From assembly GCA_933228895.1 (NCBI GenBank), contig OW121856.1, positions 101,035,027 through 101,099,026 on the forward strand: 64,000 bases of DNA, read 5' to 3'. Position 1 is the first letter of the stretch, and every line of letters starts with the position of its first letter. Source of the DNA: Platycnemis pennipes. Its lineage: Eukaryota > Arthropoda > Insecta > Odonata > Platycnemididae. A model generated the notes under the pieces. That model saw only the letters and a list, made by a program, of their open reading frames with translations. It made no database searches and was not told the origin of the DNA. The position numbers and the translations under genes were made by a program. Shown piece by piece: positions 1 through 11,763 of the stretch.

Positions 1-1640
1 CACCAACCTATCCAAAGAAGCGTAGTATATTACTTTAGCTGTCGGTCGCCTCACTCGGATGACTACAATTAACGGGCTGAAAGACAAAAATAGAAGTTCA
101 ACTAAAACTATTCTAGAGTCGAGTACTCTACCAACACACGGATGCGATTCCCTGAAGCGAGGAATAAAATCTGAGGGATTCGGCGGAAATGAGACCGGGG
201 GAGGGATGTAGAGGGCATGGTTGGATCATTATTCTGGGCGGCTGGAAACGATAAGGAGATTAAAGCTCCCTCTCTCCCCAAACAGGGGTAGAAGGAAAAT
301 CGAGGCTCAAGCTGTGCGGGAGAGAAAAGAAGGACGAAATCCCTAAGGGATTGTCAGTAAGGGTGAAAAAAAATTTATTTGAAAAAACGGATGACCCAAG
401 ATAAGGACTTGAGCGACATGGAAGAGGGTCTGAGAAGCATAAATAATGGAACTACGCAAGCCACCCGGCTCACTGAAACTGCTCCTCCTTTTCGAAAAAA
501 AACAAAGATTATGAGAAACGCTCGCTTAATATCTTCCCTCTATAAAAACTCTAAGGGAGAAATAATACCACTTAAATTCGCGGCAGGCCCTCCCACGAAA
601 CAACAAATGGGAACACTTCCTGCTCTTCTCCGGAGACCCCTTTCTGATAGAAAGCTCAAGTTCGAAACACAAATTGAATCATCGTAAAAGAAAACATAAA
701 ACGCTTTCTATACATAACAGCATTATAGGAATCCACACAAGAGAAACCAAGCGAATTATGCAGGAAAATTATTTTTTCATTGACATTCAAAGCTTTTAAG
801 TCACCCAAAGAAAGTTTAATAAGGGTATTCAACAAAGATTAGCTAATTTCAGATTTCGACCAGCCTCATGACTACAAAGTGACTAAAAATGTGTGATGTA
901 ACCAGTTTCTTTTAAAATAAAAATCTCACCCTGCAATAAAAAGAGTATCATGGTTTTTAAACTGATGTATTAATAATCGAAGATAGATTAGTTTTAAAGG
1001 AGAGTGTATGCTGAGTAGGGAAGAAAAAGGAACATTATTTTGGATGGTTCAGAGAAGGGTAGGGAATACGCCAATCTGATGATAGAAAAGGCATTGAGAA
1101 GGAGCCGCTTAGTGAATGAAATGTAATGGAAAATAAGAACAACCCTCATCAAACCCACCCTTAACTTCGATGAATATCAATCCATTGTCAATTTAGCAGG
1201 AGACCAAAAAATTAGAACCGTTGAAAATCAAGAGGGCAAACTCGACAGTTCTCTAAATATCATATATTTTTCTTTTAGTTTCAGGTACAATCATCCAAAT
1301 TCGGACGATAACCATTTGATTAAAAATAATCAGGAGGACCAATTATATCTTAATCACATTAACAATACACCAAACTTTTCTGTTTACGGAAAATGGACAA
1401 CTGCTATACATGAAGCGTCTAAATTCAACGGATTCTTGAACTGAAAAATATTTGTTATAATTTAATTCTAGCTGATTATAGGAATGCAACGTAGAGAACA
1501 TGAGAGTTAATGAAACTGAAATAATTCTATCCGTCAAATCATTCACGCCTCAACTATACTATCGTTGACGAAAGTCAGAGGGGAAACATACATCGTAGGG
1601 AAGATCCTGAGAGATATCCCCGCGTTTGTTCCCGGGCGCG
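1..1640. other. no recognisable feature
   Basis: Mixed, mostly AT-rich unique-looking DNA. A 102-codon plus-strand frame (379-687) has no recognisable domain and no splice context. Nothing else was seen. Confidence 0.5.
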
Positions 1641-2345
1641 GGTGATGCACATTCTAGTTAGAGGAGGCCAGGGGGAGGGTGAGATGGGGGCGGGATGAGG
1701 CGGAAAGAACACCAGGAGACAAGTTCACAAGGGCAAGGATATTCGCAGAACTGAGAGGAAGCAGATAGGGATAGCGGAGGGATAAGGATAGGGTATTCTG
1801 GGGAGAGAGGGTGGGTGCAAAGTCAAATAAGCGGGGCGGGCGCGGCGAGACAAAACACACACCTGAGCCGTCCCCGCTCCCCTCCCCCGCACCACCGCAA
1901 AACCGGGACAAACCCAACACCCACTTCATCCCGCTCGAGTCGCAGGCAGCCCGCTCAAGCATCCCTCTCCCCGCCAGGGCCCGTGGAAAGCCGGCCCTGG
2001 ATTACTATTCCCCGCCCGCCAGGAACCGCAAAGCATTTCGACACCTCGGCCGAAAGGCAAGGGGCACAGAGGACGAAGCCAGGGGTGGGAGGAAGGCGGA
2101 TGCTTTGCTGAGGCCGCACGCTCATCGACACGGACTGACTGTCGCTACTGCCGCCCGGAATATTCATGGCGTTGTTCCCTAGGTCGGAGAGTGAGGGGAT
2201 TACTCACCCGGACACCGACGGCGAGATTCCCGGCGAACATTTTGGCCGTAAATGGTGCATCCACGAGTCAATGAATCCCCCACCCCTTACCCAGGGAAAT
2301 GATAGCCGCGGCTTAAAACACTTCAACCCTTTGCACCAAAGGATG
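1641..2345. other. purine-to-pyrimidine, GC-rich block
   Basis: About 1660-1830 is G/A-rich (GGAGG, GGGATAG runs). About 1850-2000 switches to C-rich, then a CpG-rich stretch runs to ~2240. The overlapping frames on both strands are low-complexity P/S/R/G translations. No gene recognised. Confidence 0.55.
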
Positions 2346-3485
2346 TGACGACACACAAGTGTAGTCGATTAAGGGGTGACTTCAACATCGACGTCAACGA
2401 TTTTACGGAAAAACATTTCAGCCCCAAGAACACGGGAATGAATTCTAAAACCTTCCGCCTTTAGCCCAGTATTTATAATTCCAACTAAAATTTAACCATG
2501 GTTTGACGATACTTACGTCAAAATTTAAGCTAGAGAAGGTTGAGGGTTTCACAAAACACGCTGTTAGCCGGATAGTTTAAATATATATTCGAAGTTAACT
2601 AAATTTCTATAGCATTGTATGACTGACTGTTCTGATTATACGAAAACCTCAGACCAGACGAAAAAACGGATCAACATATGAAATTATAACAATTATGACA
2701 TTTTATTTTACTCCATACACAGGCTGAATTAATATGTTATAACCCTTAATAAACTTACAAAAACTTTGTATATTACACTCTTTAAAACTCTAACTGATGA
2801 TGTCATCTTGTGGATAAAACCGGACGATTTTTACCATAAAAGTGTGGAGCATACAAAGTTTTTAATTTGATTGAAAAGTATCACACCTTCAACCGGAAGC
2901 TCCACCATACGAGTACCAGAAATTCTTCACCCATTTTCATTCCATACTCCTCGACTAATACCCACCTATCTCCAAACAGGAAAAAACTCCGGAAATCAAT
3001 AAGGAAAATTTGAATTTAAGCCACAAATTTTGCATTTTATATCCCATATATTTTCTTAGCATCCGAACGTTATAATTATTTCCTCATTTACTTAGCAGAG
3101 TTTTTACGCTCATTGTACCGATGAACTCCTCAAGAGCTCATTTGAAGCTATGCAAAGACCAACAGATTATTAGCATTGCATTGATTTTTTTAAAGAAAAA
3201 AAATGTAATCGTTGGACTTCTATCTCTTTTCTCTCATTCTGACGCTGCTTACCACAATCAGGAGCTTTTTTGGAAACTACGCAACTATGCAATTACATAT
3301 GAGTTGCATATTTTTTACAAATACAAAAGGGTAATTAAATAAATAAAATTATATTTCATTACATTTACATCATACGTAGTCTCGAATTTATGAATCGATG
3401 TCAAGCGCGTGATATATATCTCCAGCTTCCACTCCAAGTACGTCTGGAGTGAAGGATTGTCGAAATACTCCCTCACTCCCACGGA
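2346..3485. other. AT-rich, no recognisable feature
   Basis: Strongly AT-rich intronic-type sequence. No gene, RNA or repeat recognised within the window. Confidence 0.5.
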
Positions 3486-3495
3486 TTTGAAGTAG

Positions 3496-3531
3496 GTCGG
3501 GGGAAGGGGGAGGGGGGGGGGGGGTAAAGGG
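3496..3531 (+). repeat. G-run / potential G-quadruplex
   Basis: Several adjacent G tracts, including a run of 13 G at 3512-3524, with short A/T spacers. The pattern suits an intramolecular G-quadruplex on the plus strand. It lies just ahead of a long pyrimidine block. Assembly errors in such runs are common. Confidence 0.6.
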
Positions 3532-3589
3532 ATGAGAGGAGAAAATACCGCACGCACTAGAACACTCGAGTAAACGTTGGGAAGACGGT

Positions 3590-4080
3590 GAGGCCTCGCC
3601 CCACCCCCCAAAAGCTCTCCTCTCTCTCATTTCTCCTCAACTTTGGCGTAATCCCGCAGAACACAAACAACCCCGCCCATCATCCCCCCTCTCCCTACCG
3701 ACCCACCCCCACAACGCACACTCACTCATCCAGACATCCCCCGACTCCCTTTTTAAACCTTAACACCCCACCCTCCCTCCCCATGTACACCTCTCCCCAT
3801 ACCCCTTCTGCCCCTCCTACCCCGCCCAGACCAACCAACACCCTTATTCTGGAGAGACTCTCCTTGTTGACAGAGCAAACATCTCCGGGGTTTTCCCATC
3901 AGGACCGACTGACACTCCCTCTCCGCTGCATATAGCATAGACACACACACACACAGCAGGCTAAAACACGCACACGGTCCGACCTTTCTCCACCACCCTC
4001 TCTCCCTCCCCCCTTTGCCATCCAAACTAAGACTTCCCTCCCCCCTTCACAACTCCGCCTCTTCGGTAGCATACATTATT
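3590..4080. repeat. pyrimidine-rich low-complexity block
   Basis: C/T-rich plus strand with CCCC, CTCTC and a short (AC)n at about 3943-3956. Frames here give P/T/S-rich low-complexity translations on plus and G/R-rich on minus. It is not coding by any criterion I can apply. Confidence 0.6.
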
Positions 4081-4690
4081 TTTTTCGCCCACCGCCCTCA
4101 GATGTTACCCCCCACCCTTCCACGATCCATTTAATCTCTCGCCGCCCCCGCACAGGTAGAGGCAACGAGTTCACGCCCGTAAAAGCGGAGAGACTGACCG
4201 AGGAAGGCCCTGATTCGAGAGGGATCCTCTCAATTACGAAACACCACCACCGCTGGCATCGAATATGATTAATCAGTAAATATTTCGGCTTCGCTCCGGC
4301 CAAGTGAAACGGTTTGCAGAAAAAGATCCCGCTAGAATTGTGAGAGGCTAAAGTTCTTTCCTCATACACTGACATAAAAGTAGTTGCGATAATAAATACA
4401 ACAGCTCGCGCGACACATTTTAATCCAGACCCACCACGTTGCATGAAAAATCAAACTCATACCCTCTTTCCATCATTTTTGAGGTCTTAATAATTCGCTG
4501 AAACATTTTGGTCCCATCGTAAACGTTCGCTTTCCCTTTCTACCAGAGAGAAACTTTCAAAAAGTTATACATGGGTGCAATAATTTTAATCAGGAACGAG
4601 ATTAAGACAACTGGATCGCAGAATAATGAGGATCGAATAATTAGGCACAATGGTATGAATTGCAGTGTTTCAGAAGAACGAAGAAGAATA
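4081..4690. other. no recognisable feature
   Basis: Mixed composition. A 122-codon minus-strand frame (4076-4444) has no recognisable motif. Nothing else seen. Confidence 0.45.
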
Positions 4691-4699
4691 AATGGATAT

Positions 4700-4985
4700 A
4701 CCTCGAGACTTACGAACAAGTTGGAGAAAAGAGAAGGATAGTGAAAATTCGAAAAGGCAGACTAGGCAAACCTACAGAACAGATCTTCAAACAAGACGGT
4801 TCGAAGATGAGAGATTTTCGAGGAGAAATTGAGAGGGAATTAAAGCAGAAATGCCTCGTATGAGATGCATGGAGCAAGTACTGAAGGATGAAAAAGAGTA
4901 GAATTATATAAATATGATGAAGATAAAGGAGGAGCTGAATGAAACCAATCTTGGCCCTAATAATTACTAGTAGCGAAGATGATGG
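4700..4985 (+). mobile_element. decayed non-LTR retrotransposon ORF2 3' end (family 2, copy 1)
   Basis: Broken plus-strand coding sequence that aligns residue by residue with the better copy at 28.9 kb. A GEKRRIVKIRKGRLG-like stretch at ~4723-4770 matches the GEKR...RRRDNL region. After a frameshift, MPRMRCMEQVLKDEKE, a stop and NYINMMK at ~4850-4920 match RPRMSYIEQIVK..NYVN. The 3' end has the shared ATGAAACCAATCTTGG-type sequence followed by GATGATG. This is the C-terminal tail found after the reverse transcriptase in some insect non-LTR elements. It has at least one frameshift and one stop, so it is dead. The exact clade is uncertain. Confidence 0.65.
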
Positions 4986-4989
4986 GATA

Positions 4990-5280
4990 TTGAAGGCCTT
5001 TAATGAACCCAGAATACAGAATACGTGAGAATGAGAGAGAAAAACAAAATATAGAGCCGGAAATGCGTGGCACCAAAAATGAAGCGTAAAAAAGTGAGTA
5101 GGGATGCCCATCAAAACCGTCCCTAGCTTGTGGAGAATTCATACCAATAATAACTACAAAAGCAACAAATGCTGATGAATCTGCGCAGTTTTTGGGGTGG
5201 TACGCAAAAAAATAGAACGTGGAATGAAGCGAGTTTCAGCGCCAAATGAGAGAGGGCTGAGTCTTAATCAACCGAAACAA
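4990..5280. other. no recognisable feature
   Basis: A/G-rich unique sequence after the retrotransposon relic. Nothing recognised. Confidence 0.4.
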
Positions 5281-5720
5281 TGACGAGGCCTAATGCCACT
5301 CCCCCCGTTCCCGATATATCACGACCTGACTCGCCCTCCCCCAACCAAACACTCCCAGCGGAACTATCGAGCACTCACTCCACGCATATCTTCCGCTCCC
5401 TCGACGAAGCCGCACCCACAGGGGGAGGGGGAGCCGCGCCACCCCCACCCGACAAGCTGTCCAGGAGAAGGAGCGGGGATAGGGCGAGGGATGGTCGGAG
5501 AGGGAGGGTACCTTTTCAGGGTTCGGGCATCTGGGAAATCTCGACGGGTGGCGGGGGTGAAGGAGGTTATGTGATGAGCTGCGAGAGAAGGCGGCCTTCT
5601 TAATTACCCAAGTCTCCGATGGGGAGCACTCCTTAACGCTTGGATTGGCGCTATCGGCCCTGCAGGATAAATGAAGGAGGAATGGGGCAGAGGGTGAGGT
5701 AAAGGAATCGACCATCTCTT
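5281..5720. repeat. pyrimidine-to-purine asymmetric block
   Basis: About 5290-5410 is C-rich. About 5420-5580 is G-rich with GGGGGAGGGGGAG at ~5421-5433. Overlapping frames on both strands are low-complexity. Same architecture as the blocks at 13.7, 25.6, 34.3 and 52.5 kb. Confidence 0.5.
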
Positions 5721-6830
5721 CCCCTAAGGGAACGTGAGCAACGCGGAGAACAGGGAGCTTCCTCTCACTTCTGTTAACACGGAGGGCTTGACGGAAGAGT
5801 CGCCCCGTCGCACTTGAAACTCGTTTCCAGCAAAGGACTTTGTCAAAATAAATAATGTCGATCGCTTAGGATTCCAAACGGCTCCATCACTTTCATTGGA
5901 GGAATGAAAAGAATTTATAGAGAATTTTATCATGTTCTCGGGCTAAAATTACCTCGAATGCCAAAGGATAAGTGAAGCCTAACACAGGGTGGTATTTTTA
6001 AACTTTTGAATCCACAAATGCTTCACCTAGTTTAAACTATAATGGAAATTAATGAAAGACAAAAATATGTACCAACATAATAATTCAACTCCTATCTTAC
6101 GAATTTAAGCTCTGTTTAGGCAGGATTTCACTTAATCCAACCCATATTTATTCATGAAGAATGGATCTGAACGAATTAAAATTACAGCTAATATCAGAGA
6201 ATGATTAAAACAATGCAGGGTGGGGAACAGAAAAAAAGTATTAAATAGTAGATACAAAAAAACACAGGAATAACAAATAAACACTTTGATCATAGCTGTG
6301 GTGAATCAAATATTTTAATTTGTGTGACGACAAAAATTCAGACACCAAATACTTTCCTGCACAGAGGAGCAAATATAGGAAAATCAGACTGTTGCCAATG
6401 CCGGGTTTCCCTCCGCCCTTCCTTCATACACAGCGAGCCCTAAACATTCCCTAAAAGCCCACACACCCTGAAATGTCCGAAATGAATTACATTTCCGCCC
6501 TAATCTCATAGTAATACCAACAGTAAAAACGAAATATAATAGAAATTGAACACTTTCAGGCATGAATAAGGGGAACCTCAGAGTACTGGCGGAAGAAAAA
6601 CTCAGTTCACGGGAAATAAGTAATATGTGTGTTTTGCCTTCATAAAAAAAATAAATTGTCCCTGCTCCACTGAGGAAGGTCTGAAATTATTCCTCATGAT
6701 CCCGACCTCATACCAACTATGAGCATAGAAGGTCGATCAACAAGCAACCTCAACGAGAAAAATTAATTTTTCCGTGTTCAGAGCCAATCCTCTCATTCCC
6801 TTTCCAGCGGCCATATTGGATTCAAACCCC
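5721..6830. other. no recognisable feature
   Basis: AT-rich, unique-looking sequence. No gene or repeat recognised. Confidence 0.45.
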
Positions 6831-7482
6831 TCCCTTATTCGAGAGCTACGACCTGAGAGAACGGTTTAAGAGAGAGAGAGAGAAAGAAAGGGATGGGCAA
6901 AAACGAGAAAGAATAGGGAGGAGGAATTGGACGGCCTGGGAGACAAGAGGGAACATACAATGGGGGGAAGAGAAAGGGGCGGAATCCGAAGTGAAGCAAA
7001 AGGGGTTGGATGAAAGTGTGTGGGGAGGTCCGTTTGCGCCGCCACCCACGCCACCCCAACTCACGTCGGGAAGCAGAGCAAACACGCGCAAGAGACCACC
7101 CTCTCTCTCCGTCCGCCAAAACGCCTTGTTGACTCATCGGGAGAGAGGACCCCCGAAGTCAAATAATTTACGGGGTCCTCCTCTAAACAACCTACTCCCC
7201 TGCGCGAGAGGAGGAAGGATATGAAGAAGGCGTGGGTGGGGGAGAGGACCCTTTTTTCCACTCCCCCCACGCATCCAACTCGGCTTCGAATAAAAAAAAA
7301 GGGAAGAGAGAAAAAAAAACAGCCGCCCAACAAACGCGCGTGCACACCTTTCCCTTCTCGCCCAGACGGTAATACCCTTCCCTCATCCTACAGAAGAAAT
7401 ATCATACTCCTTTAACCGGCGTAATTATGCCCACCGGCGCCACCGCAGGGGGGTAATTGGGGAGGGTTGCGGGGGGGGGGGG
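6831..7482. repeat. purine-rich low-complexity block with (GA)n and a G-run
   Basis: Begins with an imperfect (GA)n at ~6869-6890 and continues G/A-rich, then mixed C/A-rich, ending in G tracts at 7448-7482 that include a run of 12 G (7471-7482). The G tracts could form a quadruplex. No gene. Confidence 0.5.
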
Positions 7483-8610
7483 CGCGAAAAAGTGAAAGGA
7501 GGAACTGCTGGAGAAAAAAATATCACGCACGTGTCGACAAAAGGGGCAGGCAAACCAAATACGAGAAAGAGCAACCATTTTGGATTATATTCTTTTCGGG
7601 CGAGGGAAGGAAAAAATAAACAATGTGGGCGACAGTGCCCTCCCCCAACCCAACTCGTCGGCAGCGTCCCCTGAACACTTCCCGGGCAAACTTCAGGTCG
7701 TCACGCGCCGACTTGCATGCAAATCTATTCCAGGGACGCAGCGTCGCTAAAGGGGCAGGGGAAATAGGGGGGGCAACACTTCCCAGGCGGCTAACCATTT
7801 CATAAACAAACGCCATATCAGGGAAAACTCCGTCGGGCGCCTCCGCTTAATTTGACGGGAATAACTTTAAAACGCGGCGCGAAAATGCAAATGCTATTAT
7901 ATAACCCCACCGGGACCTCCCTGGGAAATCACCCCTGCAAAGGCAAGGTGGAACGAACGGTTTTGGGGATGCATGCTTCGGTTCCCCGAAAAGGCTACCG
8001 AGGTGAATTTCTCGGACACCGTGACCACAGCCTCAACTGAGGTGTGGTGAAAATTGCACGGGTCATACGCCACGGTAGACCACAGGCCGAAACCGCACGA
8101 CGTAATCAAAGACTGGGACCCGAACTGCGAGCTTTATCCGGAAGGATGAATGTTGATACAGCGAATAAACCCAAGCAACGGCATGAAAAGTCTGGATATT
8201 TATTCCAATGTAAATATCGCATAAATTTAACCCTAAAAAGAATATGGCAGACCAGGAATTACAGGGTCACTACTACACCGTCTTTACAATCCAATGGTAG
8301 TGGGTTCGAACTCCATTTTGGGAATGGATAAAGTGTTCTTCTTAGAAAAAGGTTAAGTTAGACAGTGAGCGTCAAATGATGGCAGTTTTTAAAATTTAAA
8401 AGTAAATTTCAAAACTCCTACTAATACTATTACTATTTCACACATTGTCGGACATCTTTCGATAACATCAGCGCAACATAATTATTCTGCCTATTCTGAC
8501 GAAGGCCATGGTTTTTCCATTTCTCGTGACAGTTCAGTACTTTCCTAAGCCCATATAAAACTGATAGGTTAAATAATCCTTCCGATTCTTTAAGTTGTCG
8601 AAATAGGAAT
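7483..8610. other. no confident feature
   Basis: Moderately GC-rich to ~8130, then AT-rich. A GGTTCGAACTCC sequence at ~8292-8303 resembles a tRNA B box, but no convincing A box or cloverleaf was found around it. Confidence 0.4.
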
Positions 8611-8619
8611 GACTTCCTT

Positions 8620-8700
8620 GAATTCCGGTGGCATTAGCGGTAAGTCACTTGCCAAATTGGGAAATAAAAGGTCGAATGTTCAAATACTATCCAAGTTGAA
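8620..8700 (+). mobile_element. tRNA-derived SINE relic (degenerate)
   Basis: The order is tRNA-like: CCGGTGGCATTAGCGGTAAG resembles an A-box half and is followed about 35 bases later by GGTCGAATGTTCAAAT, a degenerate B box. No tail or target duplication recognised. It lies just upstream of the TIR element at 8.83 kb. Confidence 0.4.
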
Positions 8701-8825
8701 ATGGACAATGCGATACAACTTTGAACGTAGGAGCATATTAAAAAGCATAATTTCAATACTACAGTCGAAGAGTCAACAAGAAGACACATCTAAATGCAAT
8801 AAAATCATCAGTTTAAACGCCAGAC

Positions 8826-9357
8826 GAATTGGGTCGTTTGCCATATTTTTTGCCGAATCTGACAGTTTGCAAAATAAAAAGACCCGCATTTTTCCGTTCT
8901 TCTATCCGTCAATCAGTCCTCGAGTTGTAAGCGGGGAAAAACTGATGTTTTTAATCCTCTCGGAAAAGTGGGTGTGCAAAGGACTCCTACGTCATTCACT
9001 TTGACCAATCACAACTGAGACCGCGAAGCTCCTTCGCCTTATTGCAGTTGCGAACGCACATCTGACTCTGCCAATGGAAGCGGTTGCGACAGGATCTCTT
9101 CAGGCAAACCTCCCCTCCCCACCCCTGCTCCCTTCCCGTACTTCCCCAACACAGTCAAGGACGGGAGGTGGATGACGTGGCAATCCTTGAAGTAGTTCGT
9201 TCGGTTAGCGTCAACTTCTGCTTATTTTAATTTTTGATTTATGAGTGAATGGGTCTGTTTGGAAGATTAAGTTTTTTAATAAAATTAATTTTCCGTTTCC
9301 ATCGAAAACAATTCCGTGCACAAAATAGCGATTTCGGTTCCGATGTAAACGCCAGCC
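8826..9357 (+). mobile_element. ~530-bp TIR element (MITE family M1), copy 1
   Basis: One of three colinear copies (also 11764-12301 and 59096-59633), all in the same orientation. Shared landmarks in order: GGGTCGTTTGCC start, GCCGAATCTGA, GGAAAAGTGGG(T/C)GTG, CCAATCACAACTGAG, GCGACAGGATCT, CAAGGACGGGAGG, TTGCTTATTTTAATTTTT, CCGTTTCCATC, and a GTAAACGCC end. Start and end are inverted repeats (GGGGACGTTTAC / GTAAACGCCCC in the better copies). No protein was recognised inside, so it is non-autonomous. In this copy the terminal bases are eroded; a similar AAACGCCAG(A/C)CGAATT lies at both edges. Confidence 0.75.
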
Positions 9358-9419
9358 GAATTCTCTCTCGGTCGCAACGAACTCAGAGCTTCGCTCATTC
9401 AAACGTAACGCCGGGTCTC

Positions 9420-9790
9420 ATTCATTCATTCCCCTTCCACGAACGCCTCTACCCCGCCCAAACCGCTCACTTCTCCTCCTTAGGGGACGATTCCATCCGC
9501 TCACCCCTTTCCCCCTTCATCCGTTTCGCAAGCCGTTATTATTACCGAGTTCGATCCGCCGCTGCTAATGGTCCCCGAAGCGGACCTAATTGCCACCACG
9601 GGCGGGAACTCCTTGTCGACCGCCTTCCTCCCTCTCATATTCACTCCGGAATCCCATCGAAGCCCTCTCCTCTCAATACCTGCTCCGCTAACCTAAATCC
9701 TCTCCCCATATTCCTTCTGCTCCCAACACTCAGCTCCCATCATGAACCCCCCCTTTTACCTCTCTCCCTCTATAATCCTCGTCTCAAAGG
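9420..9790. repeat. pyrimidine-rich block
   Basis: C/T-rich plus strand with many CCTC and CCCC motifs. A 210-codon plus frame runs through it but is low-complexity P/S/L-rich and starts inside the MITE, so it is not a gene. Confidence 0.5.
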
Positions 9791-9879
9791 TCCTTTGAAA
9801 CCAGTCCTCCGCCAAGTCCTGACACGAGCGCCCAGCAAAGGCATGGACTTGGGGAGGGAGGGGGATCTAGTGAGTGTGT

Positions 9880-10800
9880 GATTACAGGAAGTATTAAAGG
9901 CAGGCGGCTCTGCCGACCGAGGGGAAAAGTCAAGCGACGAGCAGGTGTATGGCGTGTTTGGCGAGAGAGAGAGAGAGCATTCGCCGTGAGACACGAGAGA
10001 GCGAACGCTAATCGAATTATCCCGGTGGCATTGCGAATCGCCAGCCAAACGAAGCCCTTCCCCGGTTGTTCCGCAATCAATCACGATCTATTTCGCTGCC
10101 AGAGAGTAATATTCCACTCGGAGGAGAGACGATAAAGTCGCCATCCACCGACTAAATTTAAATATCACCTCAACGAGAGATCTCCGACTGCGCAAAGAAA
10201 GAGCACATACCATCACATTCAATTCCTTTCTATAACTTCCAACACTCCTTTTTTTCTTGCAGTACGTGCCATCATGGAAATCCGGTCGAACCCAAGAATG
10301 ATAGCCCGCTCTTTCTCGCGCAACTTTTCCCACATCTAATATCGCCCCTTTTACCGTGAAAATAATTCAGCAACATTGAAGAACGAATGAAAGCAACGAC
10401 ATTTCCACTACAATTAAATGCCGATTCATTAAACACGCGGACTCCACATTTAAGATAACATCATCCTTTTCTCATCACAAAAACCTCACCATCATGATAC
10501 TTTGACTTGAGCCTCCGTTAATAGGTAAAAACAATACCACAAGAATTCATTAAAATAGAGCTGCATCATTAAATACTGCAGGTATTTAATATACTACAAC
10601 AGGCTTTGCCAGGGAGTACATAATATTCCATGCACAAAGAAAAACAAACGTTTTATTACAAAGAGGTTTTATAGAATATGTAGTAGGTACTACGGCTTTA
10701 TTTCCATAATGAATAGCGTGGATACTGATAAAGACGGTAGAGTAGTAATTTTTCATGAAAGAGATAAGAAAATCTCGGCCGAAAAAAAGATATGAAGCAA
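9880..10800. other. no recognisable feature
   Basis: Mixed then AT-rich. A short (GA)n at ~9963-9977. Nothing else seen. Confidence 0.4.
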
Positions 10801-10803
10801 TGT

Positions 10804-11005
10804 CGGCCCCGGTGGGGGCGTGGTTAAGTCCTCACCTGCTAACCTTAGGGTCGCGGGTTCGAATCCCGCCCGAGTGGGTTTTTTCACCACTCAGGACAAG
10901 GATGTGTGTGCTCGCGTGATGTTAAATTGTTAATACCCCGATGCAAAGGACACTTGTGATGTTTACGGTGATAGTGGAAAATAAATAAAATAAAAAATAA
11001 ATAAA
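10804..11005 (+). mobile_element. tRNA-derived SINE with A-rich tail
   Basis: The tRNA-like head at ~10804-10880 has an A-box-like TGGTTAAGTCC and a perfect B box GGTTCGAATCC at ~10856-10866, in an ideal T arm (GCGGG-TTCGAAT-CCCGC). The anticodon region is not well formed, so this is not a functional tRNA. A non-tRNA body of ~100 bp follows, ending in AATAAATAAAATAAAAAATAAATAAA-type tail. That is the expected order for a Pol III-transcribed SINE. Target duplication not identified. No second copy of this type seen here. Confidence 0.8.
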
Positions 11006-11220
11006 CTTATCATGATAAGAACATGAAATGAAAACGAGAATAAGTTGAATTTCAGGAAAAAACAGTAGGTAATCGTTCGAATTTTTGAAAAATCTATTTT
11101 CACATAGAATGGTAGAGGAAAGAGGAATGGTATGGAAGGTAATTAAATATTGTATCGCAATTCCGTACCGTAATTTAGTTCAGTAACCTAGGCCAAAATA
11201 ATTTCGAACCAAACCATGGA

Positions 11221-11590
11221 TTTGGCGTGAAGTCAAAGAGCAGCAGCAACAGTATTTCGGGCGGCGGGGGTGGGGATTTGTAGTAGGGGGAGGGAGGTGA
11301 AGGGGGGAGGATAGAGGGCAGCGGTGCTCGTGTGACCTGCGGCGGTTAGGGTCCGAGGTCCAGACCGCGACACTGACCGCAGCGGGGAGGGGAAGGGAGC
11401 GTAGGATCCGCTATCCAGGGCCGCCCGCCCACCGTCCCGGCCGCCGCCGCAAGCCCACTACGCTGCCTGCCGCGCCCGGCCGTCCGAAACCGCGCAGACC
11501 GCACCCTCTCCGCCGCCGCGCCGACGAGAGCCATCCAACTCTTCACCGCGCTCCCTCCTCAAACAGCAGGCGAGAGGAGAGCACTTTCGA
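11221..11590. promoter_or_regulatory. CpG-rich block (candidate CpG island / regulatory element)
   Basis: G-rich to ~11310, then very CpG-dense (GCCGCCGCCGC, CCGCGCCCGG, GCCGCCGCGCCG) to ~11530, against an AT-rich background. A 66-codon minus frame is low-complexity A/R/G. Inside a groucho intron this could be an alternative promoter or enhancer, but no TATA box, initiator or splice donor could be fixed. Confidence 0.4.
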
Positions 11591-11763
11591 CGGGAACTTT
11601 TTCCATCGGAGACATGAAGGGTCACTCATGGGGTGGAATGGGGTGTCGTGGGTATACGCCTCGGCGAAAACTATTCGTAAAGTGCCGAAGTAAAAACGAT
11701 GGCGGTCACACGCGAAAAAGTCTTCCCTCTATTAATTTTATGAGCAAGGTTGAATAATTTCAA

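Noticed and set aside
8240..8330. Possible tRNA gene or SINE around GGTTCGAACTCC
   Set aside because: B-box match only; no A box at the right distance and no cloverleaf.
9249..9881. 210-codon plus-strand open frame
   Set aside because: Begins inside a repeated TIR element and continues through a C/T-rich block; no domain.
10804..10880. Functional tRNA gene
   Set aside because: The T arm is perfect but the anticodon arm is poor and an A-rich tailed body follows, so it is a SINE head.
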